DNA from: Panicum virgatum
Taxonomy: Eukaryota > Streptophyta > Magnoliopsida > Poales > Poaceae
DNA length: 64,000 nt
Assembly (NCBI RefSeq): GCF_016808335.1
Contig: NC_053146.1
Span: forward strand, 36,080,470-36,144,469
Reading direction: 5' to 3'
A program made the position numbers and the translations under genes. The notes below the pieces were generated by a model. That model was given only the letters and a program-made list of their open reading frames with translations, was not told the DNA's origin and searched no databases. Positions 34,282 to 45,180 of this stretch are shown here, piece after piece (position 1 is the stretch's first letter; every line of letters begins with the position of its first letter).

Positions 34282-34688
34282 GTATGAGCTATACCCCGTT
34301 GATGCAACCCCTCTTGCCCTTTCGGTAAGATCATCACAAACTAGAGTTTCTAATTAATTAGCCAAGACCAGAGCCATGTATTATTGTGATTGCACTATTT
34401 TCTTGGGTGGTTCTCCATGTTCCAATTAAAACATATGATCTTATATAACAACATTAACCAAAGAACAAGAAGTAACATATGTAGTATTGTTTCAAGTATC
34501 TCTAACCATGATCCAAGTATAAGCAACTAGCATAGCTACCCAGCAAAAATAAAGTAACCCAAGTTTGATCAAGGATGAATAAAGTAAACTAGGCATATCC
34601 TTAATTGGGTTCCCATCATATTATAGACTCATGCATGCAATATAGTAAATGTAAATAATTTGTGAATTATTTGGGACAAAGTATGATC

Positions 34689-34776
34689 AAGGGCCACTTG
34701 CCTTCTTCAAACTGCTGCTGCTTCTGCTGCGTGTCTTCAAATCCTTGCTCAGGCTGCTGCTCGACCTGCGTATCAT
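34689..34776 (-). other. acidic/Gln-rich exon-like reading frame in LTR F
   Basis: It encodes DDTQVEQQPEQGFEDTQQ, more Gln, then FEEGKWPL. It is shorter than in A-D but has the same acceptor-like start and GK-type close. Confidence 0.35.
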
Positions 34777-35720
34777 CTATCACACACGTACATACAAGCA
34801 AATAAATGTAATAAATAAAAAACAGTACACCAATCAATATAAATAGTACAAAACGACGCAACAGAACTGTTGTACGCGTTGCAAGGATCGCGTGAGCGCA
34901 AGAATTGCTTAAAATGGAGTTAAAATGAGAAAGTTATGGCCAAAATATGGTTCCAGGGGCTTAACTACGAAAGATTGAAAGGAACAGGGGCTCTGGTAAA
35001 AGAAACTAGAGTCTAAAATGTAAATAAACCTAATCTTTAGGGGCTAGCACGCGAAAAGGGAGGTCAGGGATGACGGGTTCTATTTTACAAAAATACAGGG
35101 GTTAAAATATAAATAACAGGGCTATTTTGTAATTGCTTTTTAACTCGAGTGGACGGCGGGTTGATTTTCGAAAGCCGAGGGTCTCTTTTGCAAAACCGCT
35201 GGAGTTGACTACTTGGCTCGGTTGACTCGGGGTAGAATAGACCTGGCCGTTGAGATTAGATCGGACGGCTGAGACAAAAGGGGGCGGGGCTGGCGACGAC
35301 GCCGATCGCCGGCGACAGGACTCACGGGGGTGGCTCGCCGGCGTATCACGTAAACGCGATTCCGGCCGCAGTTTGGCGCGCGGTTTGGACGGGGAGAACA
35401 CGCGTGAAGTGGAGAACTCGTCTAAGGGCTTTATGAGGTGGGTTAAAGGCCGAAACGGGGTGAGCGACGGCGCGGCAGAGGAGAGCACTCTCCGGCGAGC
35501 AATCCCGAGCAGGATAGAGGGGAAAAGGAAAAGGAAGGGCCGACGAGGGTCTATACCACAAGACGAAGCTTCGGGGCGGCGATGTCATCGAGGAACGGCG
35601 GCGGAGCGGCGGAACGGCAGCAGCGGCTCCGAACTTCGAGCAAAATGGCGGCGCAGCTAGGGTTTAAGGCGACGGCGGCGGCTGCGACTTTGGGATAGGG
35701 TCAAGGGGGTGTCGCGGTGC

Positions 35721-35730
35721 CTTTTATAAG
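35721..35730 (-). promoter_or_regulatory. TATA box of LTR F
   Basis: CTTATAAAAG on the minus strand in a GC-rich context about 560 bp into the LTR. Confidence 0.55.
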
Positions 35731-36283
35731 GGTCAGACGGGGGCCTAGGCTTGCGTGTCGGGGCCGGACTCGGGCGGCGCGGTGCGGCAGGACTCGGGCT
35801 CGAGTCCAAGCCTGGTGCGGTGAGGAGGCGGGTCCCGCCTGGCAGCGAGCGTGGCGAAGGAGAGGCTGCTGTGCAGGAGATGGGCCGGGGAAGAAGATGG
35901 GTCGGAGAAGCGGGCGCGCGAAAAGAGAAGGGAAGAAAGAAAAAGAGAGAATGAAAAGAGAGGGGAAGTGGGCCGGGCTAAAAGAGAGGAAGGGAAAAAG
36001 AGAAGGCTTTGCATTTTTATGTAATAGAGTCAAACAAATTCAAATTGAATTCAAATTTCAGGAAATTCAAATTCAAGTTGAACCACAAACAATAAAATAG
36101 TGCAATGGCAGCATGAATGCTCAAAACCTATTTAACCTTATATTTCTTTTTAAAACTAAGTAAATTACTTAAGGTTCTCGATAAATGCTCTAAATTCAAG
36201 ATAAATTGAACAAAACCTTAACGAATATATACCAAATCTAATTAAATTTAGTTGGGTTGCTAAATTGAAAATTAGGTGTTACA

Positions 36284-36435
36284 TCTGATCACTAACTTCT
36301 AATAAATACAATTGCAAATAGTTTTGAGCTTATGACATCATCAAAATACTTTTGATGAGATATCTAATATAGTTATTCTTGTTTTAAGTAAATGTGTAAA
36401 AGTTAAAATTGTCAGTTATATGAAAATGGAGGGAG
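36284..36435 (-). repeat. Stowaway-like MITE remnant
   Basis: On the minus strand it begins CTCCCTCCATTTTCATATAA at 36,435 after a TA. The other end is cut at the start of LTR F. AT-rich and non-coding. Confidence 0.6.
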
Positions 36436-36540
36436 TAATTTTCAGCGGACGACCGGGATGATCTGGATCGATGCGAAGTCCTGACGACGTACTACCATAC
36501 CAATGTAGGGCAAGGGCCTGGGCGATCTGGATGAGACGTA

Positions 36541-37225
36541 CTCCCTCCGTTCCTAATTAAACGTGGTTCTAGCTACAGTAGTGTATCTCTAATTAAGTGT
36601 CGCGGTCTACCCTGCCAACTTTGCCGTAGCTGCTGCAGCCCACCATGCGTCGGCGTCTCCCATTTTTTATTCTAGAACACTGTGCTACTCCGTTCCACAA
36701 AAAGTGTAGTTTTAGCATTCAAATTTTGTCTCACAAAATGTGTAGTTTTAACTTGTAATGAAATCCATTTAATTGATGTAATAGTATGTACCAAGAAAGC
36801 ATTGCATTGAAAAATGCGTAGAGCCAATCAAATATTTAGAAGATATTACTTTTCTAGTTCCAATACATATATATTCGTTAAGGATTCAGATAACCAAATA
36901 AATAACACGGTTTCAATCATAATTGGTAGAAGTAATTAGGGGCAATAAAATTATTTATTTGAATGAGTAATGTGTCTCAAATTTTCTAAAACTATTTTTT
37001 TGAGACGAAGGGAGTACATGTTTAAATGTGAAAAAGTGGAGATGACAACTAATTTTTTAATATGCTGTTTGTGCCGCGTGCTTCTTCATGCTACACATAT
37101 AACATTTAATGGCGTGTCTCCAAATTGTCAACTGACAAACATAGGGGTTGTTAGAGTCTTTTGACCTTTGACCTTTGTATGGGTTCCTGACACCTAGAAC
37201 GACGTTTAATTAGAGACGGAGGAAG
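36541..37225 (+). repeat. Stowaway MITE containing a second Stowaway
   Basis: CTCCCTCCGTTCCTAATTAA at the left and TTAATTAGAGACGGAGGAAG at the right form terminal inverted repeats flanked by TA on both sides. The 685-bp span is long because a second MITE lies inside. Confidence 0.85.
36688..37014 (+). repeat. inner Stowaway MITE
   Basis: CTCCGTTCCACAAAAAGTGT at the left, TTTTTTTGAGACGAAGGGAG at the right, TA on both sides. 327 bp, nested in the outer Stowaway. Confidence 0.8.
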
Positions 37226-37245
37226 TACTACGCATTGGCAATCTG

Positions 37246-37520
37246 GGGTGTGTTTAGATCCCAAACTTCTCCAAATTTTTCAAATTTTCCATCACATCGA
37301 AACATTAAATATAACAAATGACCCATGCATGGAGTACTAAATATAGGTAAATAAAAAAACTAATTGCATAATTTTGATGTACGTTGCGAGACGAATCTTT
37401 TGAGCCTAGTTAGATCATGATAGGACAATATTTACCACAAACAAACAAAAAATATTACAGTGTGCTACAGTGTCCGATGCGACTTTTTCTATCCGTTTTC
37501 CAGGAATCTAAACACAGCCC
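37246..37520 (+). repeat. TGTTTAGATCC-type MITE
   Basis: GGGTGTGTTTAGATCC at the left and GGAATCTAAACACAGCCC at the right form near-perfect inverted ends. The interior has the motifs AGACGAATC and GCTACAGTG shared with its neighbours. I cannot fix the target duplication, so hAT versus Harbinger origin is open. Confidence 0.75.
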
Positions 37521-37628
37521 TGGACTATCTGGAGTCCCTAGCTGCCTGCTCTGGCTACCGTCGCAGCTATGCACAAGCATCTGTCACAGAGCCCCTGCCG
37601 GAGGACGATGCTGCATGCCTGCCGTAAT

Positions 37629-37945
37629 GCCCTGTTTGGTTTATAAAATGCTAAAAAATAGTAACACTTTGAATGCTAATTACGGTGTCAAATAAAATCA
37701 GTTTACAAACTTCAAAATCCCGCGCTAGGAACCCTAAAGATTCTAATGAGACATTTGACCGCGTGATTTGAGGATAGTTATTGTAATATCACTGTAGCCA
37801 ATCATCGATTAATTACCGTAATTAGATTCATCGAGAAAAGTTACATCCATCCCTGAAAATTTTTTACAAATATATTTTATTTTGTTCTTCATGTGGAGGC
37901 TAGAAAAGACATTCTAATATCCCTAGAATGAGAACCAAACGAGGC
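37629..37945 (+). repeat. TGTTTGGTT-type MITE, copy 1
   Basis: GCCCTGTTTGGTT and AACCAAACGAGGC termini. The interior includes GACCGCGTGATTTGAGG and ATTAGATTCATCG. Confidence 0.75.
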
Positions 37946-38071
37946 CACTGTAACTAGAGCTGGCTGCCAGGCTACCAGCAGGCCAGAGTTCAGCTAGACA
38001 TATCGGTGGCTCTGCTCAAGCTTGACCCGGCCGGACCGGGTCCTCCTTGGATCGGTTCTCACCCTGAAAAT

Positions 38072-38281
38072 CCGTTGTTTAGATGCACCTCATAAAGTTT
38101 TTGAAAAAGATTTTTTTCATAGTCTAATTAGGCTTATTAAATTCGTCTCGTAATAGCAAACTATGCAATTAGTTTTTTTATTTCGTCTAGATTTAATACT
38201 CCACACATGTAAAATTCCTATTCGCTGTGATAGTTTTGGAATTTCTTTGAATTTTATACCTAAACAAGCGGCTGATGAACT
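38072..38281 (+). repeat. TGTTTAG-type MITE, short
   Basis: CCGTTGTTTAGATGC and ATACCTAAACAAGCGG termini. 210 bp, with TTCGTCTCGTAATAGC inside. Confidence 0.65.
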
Positions 38282-38557
38282 ACTGGATTGATGAACTGCT
38301 GGATTGATCGGCATCGTGTTGGAAACTGGGCAACCGGAGTTGAACGCACGTGTGCTACTCAATTAATTTATTTCATTTTTTCTTGCTTATGAAGAATTGA
38401 AATATGTCCCGGCCCGTGTAAATAAATCTTATTTTAATTTGCAGTTTTTGAATAATATTTTTTTGGAATATATAAATTGCAGGAGCTCGCTCTGTGCGAA
38501 GCTTGTAGGGTGGAGTTTGCCACTGCCCATGGTGAACTTTGCCACGATGCTAGAGTG

Positions 38558-38891
38558 GCCGTGTTTGTTCGTTCTACCCCATTTTAGAACACGATTCTCG
38601 AGAAAATAATCTTGTATATATGGAGTACTAAATAAAGTTTATTTGCAAAATCTTTAAAAGAAGGGTGTAATTTTTCGCGATTAATCTAATAATAGTAATT
38701 AATCAGATAATAATTAGAGGGAGGTTATTGTAGCATTACTGTTGCAAATTATGAATTAATTAGATTCATTAGATTCAGCTCGCAAAGTTGCATCTATCCG
38801 TGAAAAAAATTCTCAAATAAACTTCGTTTAGTACTCTATATATATATTCGTCTTTTTATAATTTTTTTTTCAAAGAGTAACCAAACACGGC
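38558..38891 (+). repeat. TGTTTGGTT-type MITE, copy 2
   Basis: GCCGTGTTTGTTCG and AACCAAACACGGC termini. The interior ATGGAGTACTAAATAAAG is shared with the next copy. Confidence 0.75.
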
Positions 38892-38961
38892 TTATGCTGC
38901 ATTTTGACCTTGGTCTGGCCTAGCAGAGCCTGTACTTGCACGCAATGTTGTTACCCACCGT

Positions 38962-39285
38962 GGCCGTGTTTGGTTTTTTACCGGCACGATTCTCGAGAAG
39001 AGAATTTTGCATGCATGGAGTACTAAATGAAGTCTATTTGTAAAATTTTTCAGAGATGAGTGTAACTTTTCGAGACGAATCTAACAACGGTAATTAATCG
39101 ATGATTGCTACAGTGTTGCTACAGTACCATCCTCAAATCACGCGGTCAAAGGCCTCATTAGATTCATCTCGCGATTTACACGGGGTTGTGGAGGTCGTTT
39201 TGTAATTAGACTTCGTTTACTACTCTAAATTAGTGGTCAAAGGTGCTACAGTAATTTCGTGTTGGAATTCGGGAACGACCAAAAG
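38962..39285 (+). repeat. TGTTTGGTT-type MITE, copy 3
   Basis: GGCCGTGTTTGGTT at the left and a decayed right end (GAATTCGGGAACGACC). The interior ATGGAGTACTAAATGAAG and CACGCGGTCAAAGGCC are typical of this MITE group. Confidence 0.7.
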
Positions 39286-39585
39286 TAAAGGATTCTCTAC
39301 TCGTGTTTGCATTTTCTCTTCTCCTTCTTCCATGGCCACAGCCCACCGGAGGAGCGACGGGTCTTGGTTTGTTTGGGGCCTAGCTGCTGGCAAATAACAT
39401 CAATCATATCGTCCTAGCCAAACTTGCACGGTCATGCATGCATGCAGAAAGGAAAACCATGCACGATCCGTCGTCTATCTGTCTGAGTCTGGGCTAGCTA
39501 CAGTCGCCACCGACCTCGCTACGGACTTTGTCCGTGTAATTAAGCCAGCAATGTAATTAAGTACGGCGTCCTTGCTGGAAGGAAA
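39286..39585. other. unclassified low-copy-looking spacer
   Basis: About 300 bp with no recognised repeat ends and no convincing reading frame, between the MITE cluster and LTR D. It and 44,955-45,180 are among the few stretches that could be original, non-TE DNA. Confidence 0.4.
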
Positions 39586-40087
39586 TGTGGCGAAACCACC
39601 CAATTCTACTGGCCCGAGTGCGCTAATCATTGTTGCCTAGCAACAATAATTCAACTTACACTTCTTACCGTAGTTTCTCGAGTAAAATCCCAATTGAAGC
39701 CACACTAATCGGGACTGATACAAACAAACAACTGACACGAAGACGAGCCCAGAGAGTACAACACAGAACATTTCTTACAACTTAGAGATTGACAACGGAA
39801 ATTAAATTTATTACAAACCAGTGCAGTAAAGTAAAGTACTATAGAAGTCTAAATTATTACAGTTCATCAGAGTGCATTATTCAGCGAAAGGGAAAAAGTA
39901 CGACGACTAGCAATACATAAGATGCCACAATGAAGCCCGTATGTGACATCACTCTATAGGAGGTATCAGCACGCACTGAGGGACCGTCCCACTCAACTGA
40001 CCAACCCGGAGGCAGTGAACAAGGTCAAGTCAAACCAGCTATCATATCCTCAAAGTCAGTATCTGAAAAATAGTGCCACAAGAAAGG

Positions 40088-40107
40088 CTGAGTATACTAA
40101 TACTCAG
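40088..40107 (-). other. CTGAGTAT hairpin in LTR D
   Basis: On the minus strand CTGAGTAT-TAGT-ATACTCAG: 8-bp perfect stem, 4-base loop. Confidence 0.75.
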
Positions 40108-40808
40108 CAAGGCTTACCCGTCATCGGATATATCTTAGTCCGTTAACTTGACATGTAAGACTTTATAAGGCAATGGGGTTTGTTTTGCTGAAAAGCCACA
40201 AAGAGTAGGTCCTTATATTCAAGTTTTAGCTTTCAGATTCTAGTTTAATTAACCATTCTAAGTGAGCATCTTACTTCTAAACATGCATGGTAAGTAAAAC
40301 ATTAATTCATACAACAGAATTAATCACCAACATATTCCACTTGTTACTCTTGGTGACAGAAATTGTTAAGCAGTCTTATGCCGTGAGAGGCGGATGATTC
40401 CGAATCGAGTTTATTAACCTGGCCAGGGGAACCTAACACACACGTATGGGGAACTACGCCACCCACATTACTTTTTCACTTTCTTTTCGGTCCGTAGATC
40501 CGGGGCACCCTCCCCGACTACAGAGTCCGACCACTCTGCACCCGTACGTCGCGACAAAAATAAACCATACTTCTACAAAGAGGGTGCAAGGTCATTCCAC
40601 TCGCTGGTCCAATCAGGTACTTAAGCTTACTGATTACCATATTTCTCGGCATGTGACTAGTACTTTTAAAAACTTAACGAAATATGCCACACACCGCGAT
40701 CTTAATATTTTTGTCACTACACAGATAGGGAATCACAAGTACCACATCCCTATCCATGGTCCTTATATTATTGCAGAATGTAAAAGCATTTCAACTCCTA
40801 TAATCTCG

Positions 40809-40829
40809 CGAGTAGTAGGAAACTACTCG
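40809..40829 (-). other. CGAGTAGT hairpin in LTR D
   Basis: CGAGTAGT, a 5-base loop, then ACTACTCG: perfect 8-bp stem. Two adjacent pairs differ from the CGAGTGAT stem of B and C, with both strands changed. Confidence 0.8.
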
Positions 40830-41012
40830 ACTTTTACCGATCCTATTTGCCTAGCATCTAGCCGAGGTAAAACGGGTAAACATTACATCGGAACCTAGGA
40901 ACGTGCATCTATGGTTACAAACAATGCCTGAAAACTTAAATGCGCGAAGAAATAAATTATTACAACACATATATATATATATACATGAATGAATAAGCAA
41001 AAATAATAGGAG

Positions 41013-41176
41013 TTAAATGCACCGGGGCTTGCCTTCTTGAGCACAATTAGCCTTGGGCTCTTCTGGACTTTGGCCCAGGTCTTGGTTCAAGTCAGTAAAA
41101 TTAACAGAGGCGCTCTCCGGAGCGGTGGTGTTCACTGGAACCAACTCGTAATCACCGTCGATCAGATTTATCGTTT
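41013..41176 (-). other. acidic exon-like reading frame in LTR D
   Basis: After TGCATGCATATAG it encodes TINLIDGDYELVPVNTTAPE, an acidic stretch, then QEGKPRCI and a stop. Confidence 0.45.
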
Positions 41177-41370
41177 CTATATGCATGCAGAGATGATATG
41201 TTACAATGCGATACAAATGTTCTTTCCTTCACGATAAAGTTGCAGCCCAATAAAACTGTTATTTCAGTGATGAACTTGTTTATTTCCATTTACTGGGCAA
41301 TCGTTTATTGAGTAGTTCAAGTAATTACTCTACTTCATAAAATGAGGTGTGTTGTGGTTTTTCAATTTCT

Positions 41371-41386
41371 AGACTAGAAACATTGA
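41371..41386. repeat. 16-bp target duplication of RTE LINE (left)
   Basis: AGACTAGAAACATTGA, identical to 42,187-42,202. Confidence 0.9.
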
Positions 41387-42186
41387 TGAAGACCGCCATT
41401 TCAATTTCTAGAGTCGAAAGGGTTCAGACTTAGTAGGACTAAGACCGAGTACATGATGTGCGATTTCAGCGCGACTAGGCATGAGGGGGGAGACGTTAGT
41501 CTAGATGGGTAAGTGGTGGTCCAGAAGGATACTTTTCGGTATTTAGGATCGGTGCTACAAAAGGATGGCGACATTTATGAAGGTGTTAGGCATAGAATTT
41601 CAGCTGGCTGGTTGAAATGGCGGCAAGCTTCTGGCATCCTTTGTGACAAGAGGGTGCCACAAAAGCTAAAAGGCAAATTCTATAGGACAGCAATTCGTCC
41701 GGCGATGTTATACGGTGCTGAATGTTGGTCTACAAAAAGGCGACATGTCCAGCAACTGAGTGTAGCAGAGATGCGGATGTTGCGGTGGTTTTGCGGGCAC
41801 ACAAGGAGGGATAGAGTCCGGAACGAAGTTATTCGGGATGGGGTCGGGGTGGCACCAATTGAGGAGAAACTTACCCAGCATCGGCTGAGATGGTTTGGAC
41901 ATGTCTAATGAAGGCCTCCTGAAGCGCCGGTGCATAATGGGGTTCTTGAGCAGGTCGATAATGTAAAGAGGGGTAGAGGTAGACCTAAACTGACGTGGGA
42001 TGAGTCGGTTAAGAGAGACCTTAAGGATTGGAATATTTCTAAAGAGATAGCTTTGGATAGGAGCACTTGGAGACTAGCTATCAATGTGCCTGAACCTTGA
42101 ACTTATTTCTTTCGGGTTTTATCTCTAGCCTACCCCAACTTGCTTGGGAAAAAAGGCTATGTTGTTGTTGTTGTTGTTGTTGTTGT
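41387..42186 (+). pseudogene. 5'-truncated RTE-type LINE, C-terminal ORF
   Basis: The translation shows the end of a reverse transcriptase ORF typical of plant RTE LINEs: [91 protein letters not shown]. Stops (TAA near 41,508; TAA TGA at 41,906-41,911, where Gln-Arg is expected) look like C-to-T changes. The 3' end is a (GTT)n tail (about 42,160-42,186), usual for RTE. A perfect 16-bp duplication flanks it, so the truncated copy is a clean target-primed insertion into LTR D. Confidence 0.9.
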
Positions 42187-43452
42187 AGACTAGAAACATT
42201 GAGACATTTACATAAATCATAACATAAGTTATAAAAACAATCTGGTGTTGCAAATTTTACATCTAGCAGAACAGATACTCTAGAATGTTCAATAAAATTT
42301 CCAGCAAATAACAATAATGTAACTAAGCATGAAAATTCATTAACTTAGGAAATGCTAGTAATATCATAATTTTGTACAGACAGCTATGCATCGATTCTGG
42401 AGCTCAAAATTTAACATCAACAACTAGACATCATACTCTCAGTACTGAAATGTTTTCAGAATTAATATAAGCATATAACCAGAGATATAAAATCGACAAT
42501 GTTAACATGCCGTTATCAAACTTTAATTTTACAGAGAGTTCTACAATGTTTCTGAGTGTTAAATTTTTACTAGATCTTAGATTCTATCTAGACATGCTTC
42601 AGTAAAAATATGGAGCCTTTTAAATAACAATATATTTAACAGTGAATTAAGACTAGGTATACACATGCATAATTATTCGAAAAATAATTTGTACAGTAAG
42701 GCATGCCAAAATTTTTCTATAGAATCTAGATACACTGTTTAATCATAGGCGCATTTATCATGAGCATTCAATCAGTATTTTGGCCAGAATGAAATAACAA
42801 ATATTCCCAGATTAAAATACAGACTTGAATATATGACCAAGATAGAGTTTCACAAATATTCGCAGATTAAAATACAGACAGAAACTGAAGATATGATGTG
42901 ATGAAACTTATAGATTCTGTTGCAAGGATTCCAAAACATCTGGATTTGCATTTTTCTGATTTTTCTACGAATTTCTACGCATTTTCAAAGTTTGCTGTTT
43001 TGGATTCTATAGTTCATGTCATTTTTGCAAACTAACCCCTGGAATCTAAGTTTTTATTTACAACCGGGTCCTTCACCGGTGAGCTCAAAACATAGCACCC
43101 CTTGCCGGCGTTGTTCCGGCGAGGTGGCTCAACGGCGGCGTGCGCTAGGGGGTGGAGATGCTATAGGGGACCCGTGCGCACCGTTTGGTGCATAGGGTCG
43201 AAGCAATGGAGGTCGGGACAGGGCTCATTGGCGAACGGAGTTTGTCGTCGATGGCGAGGTGGCTGCGGTGGCTCTTGGTGCCGGGTTTTGAGTGCTAGAG
43301 CATCACTGGAACTAGGGGAAGGTGTAGGTGTGGTTGAATCGAGCAATGTGGGGTTGGGATGGGCTGGCCATGGTGAGGTAGATCTCGCCGGCGGCAATAG
43401 CGGCGGCAGAAAGGGAAAAACTGGGCTCGCGCGACACGACGGCCGTGGGTCT

Positions 43453-43462
43453 CTATTTATAG
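43453..43462 (-). promoter_or_regulatory. TATA box of LTR D
   Basis: CTATAAATAG on the minus strand, followed by AGACCCACGG. Confidence 0.6.
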
Positions 43463-44239
43463 TAAAGAGGGCTTCGAGGCGAAGCTAACGCGCTCTGGGG
43501 GAGGTCGACTCGGGCCAGGGGGACGTAATGGCGAGGTGGTGGCCAACGACGACACTGGCGGTCGGCGAGGGTGTCGTGACGGCTCTCCGCGCTGGCAGGA
43601 GCGCGTGGCACGGGGAGGAGAAGCCAAGGAGGAGTCGTTTGGCTCGAACCCGGGGGCGCACGGGCCCACATGGCCGAAACCGGAGTGGATTTGCCGCCGC
43701 CGGCGTACGGCACCATGAGGGAGAGCTAGTGGAAGGAGAGAGATAGAGATAGGGGCAGTTTCGTAAATAGACCAAAGTTCAAAATTCAGGTATGTAAATT
43801 CCATTTTTCTCCTTCATCTTGGCCTCCAATGAAAAACTTTTGAATACCATTTTTGTTCAATTTTTCGAGAGCTACAACTTTCATTTCAGGCACTTTTTCA
43901 TTTGAGCAATAGTTTGTGAGTTATTTTAAAAAGTTTAAAAGCTCCTTAAAATGGTTGATTTAAATTTATTTATTTGGGCTGAAATTGGGCCCACTTCCTA
44001 TTGAGCACATGTCATTAATTGTACCTTATTTTTGTGTACATTATTCTTGTGAGATGATTTGGACATGAAATATAGTTGGAACTTCTCTTATTTGTCCTCA
44101 CAAGTGAAACCCCTATTTGAAATTGAATTTTAATTGCCTTTTGTTGCCTTTAATAATTGTTTGCTCTCACATTAATTTTTCTCTTTGTTCTAATTTGTCT
44201 ATTAATGACTTTTGAACACGTGTCACATGAAATGAACAG

Positions 44240-44954
44240 TTTTTTTTTTGGAAACAGCTACATCATTCATTCATTATCATGATTACAGTCATCTTGCAAA
44301 ACCTGCAAGAGGAAACTAGGAGGGGTGTTGGCCCACACCTCAAACGGAATAGAGTAAGCAGCTTGAGCACAAGCATGAGCAGCCTCATTGGCTGTGCGTT
44401 TAACATGCACCACACAAAAAGGAAGAAAAAGAAGAAGCTAGTCCTTGGATGTCATCAAAGATCGGTGCAAACTCAGACCTCTGGCTTGCTCTATTGTTCC
44501 ATAAACCCAGGAGCTCCAAGGAGTCGGTTTCCATGATCACCGGCCCATTTGTCACTGTATGTATCAGCTGCACCCCTGCCCGCAAAGCTTCCGCTTCTGC
44601 TGCTAGAGCCGATGCCACAGCTGGCAGCCGTTGAGTCGTAGCCAACAAGAATTCCCCCATATCATCCCTGGCCACCGCACCAATACCCCCGGAGCTCTCA
44701 TGATCAACAAAAGCTCCATCAACATTAATTTTTACTGAGTTTACCGGAGGCCGCTGCCAATGTTGAGGTGCTGTGACTGTGGTAGAACCTGCTGCATTCT
44801 CCTGCACCGAGGTGAGATAAAACCAGACATCAAGCGCCCAATTGACCGCTGCCACTGCATCAATCGGGGCTTTGCCGTGCTTCCGATCATTCCTGGAACC
44901 CCACAAGGACCACATCCCACACAAGATGATCGTCGTCCGTTCTTTCTCTCCACA
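44240..44954 (-). pseudogene. 5'-truncated L1 LINE with RNase H domain
   Basis: Minus-strand translation gives a plant L1 C-terminus: CGMWSLWGSRNDRKHGKA, then an RVT_3/RNase H domain (VKINVDGAFVDHESSGGIGA, VASALAAEAEALRAGVQLI, VIMETDSLELLGLW) with the Asp, Glu and Asp positions of the fold visible. The 3' end is a poly(A) tail (T run 44,240-44,249 on plus). GAAATGAACAG (44,229-44,239) and GAAACGAACAG (44,955-44,965) form an 11-bp target duplication with one C/T difference. The left copy overlaps the flank of solo LTR D, so D inserted right beside this LINE. Confidence 0.88.
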
Positions 44955-44965
44955 GAAACGAACAG

Positions 44966-45180
44966 TTAATTCCTCGACAGAGAAACGGTATCGTTTGCAT
45001 GCACGAACTGTTCCTTTGCACGCATGCATGGCAATGGTACTCGTGCCTCTACTCCAGCAGACCAGCACCAGCAAGCAGCAGACGCCGATCCAGTTCGTCC
45101 AGCTTGCTAGCCAGCGTGTTCTGTTCGTGGAGGTGCTCAGCTCAGGGTCCTGCATGCTGTGCTGCTGGCCGACATGCATC
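44966..45180. other. unclassified segment between two LINEs
   Basis: No repeat termini. A plus-strand open stretch from ATG at 45,030 (MVLVPLLQQTSTSKQQ...) runs into the T run of the next LINE. No family recognised. It could be a remnant of a host exon or chance. Confidence 0.3.

Larger units (their letters stand above)
34282..36283 (-). repeat. LTR 'F' (chromodomain-gypsy type), 3' part missing
   Basis: On the minus strand it starts TGTAACACC at 36,283. It has a TATA box (CTTATAAAAG, 35,721-35,730), a GC-rich exon-like part and an AT-rich middle. A Gln/Glu-rich frame (34,689-34,776) after a GATAG acceptor-like site closes EEGKWPL. The hairpins expected after it are absent because the LTR is cut at the junction with element E. 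No internal region. Confidence 0.65.
39586..44227 (-). repeat. solo LTR 'D', with RTE LINE insertion
   Basis: On the minus strand it starts TGTGACACGTG at 44,227 and ends ...TTTCGCCACA at 39,586. The end region parallels LTR C'. Flanks are GGAAA (39,581-39,585) and TGAAA (44,228-44,232), a 4 of 5 duplication. It has a TATA box (CTATAAATAG, 43,453-43,462), the acidic frame and both hairpins. No internal region follows, so it is a solo LTR; without the LINE it would be about 3.8 kb. Confidence 0.82.

Noticed and set aside
35250..35660. Arg/Gly-rich plus-strand frame near LTR F
   Set aside because: GC-rich exon-like part of LTR F read on the wrong strand. No domain.
44400..45179. 259-codon minus-strand frame as a host RNase H gene
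   Set aside because: The RNase H part belongs to a 5'-truncated L1 with poly(A) tail and target duplications. The N-terminal third is flanking DNA open by chance.
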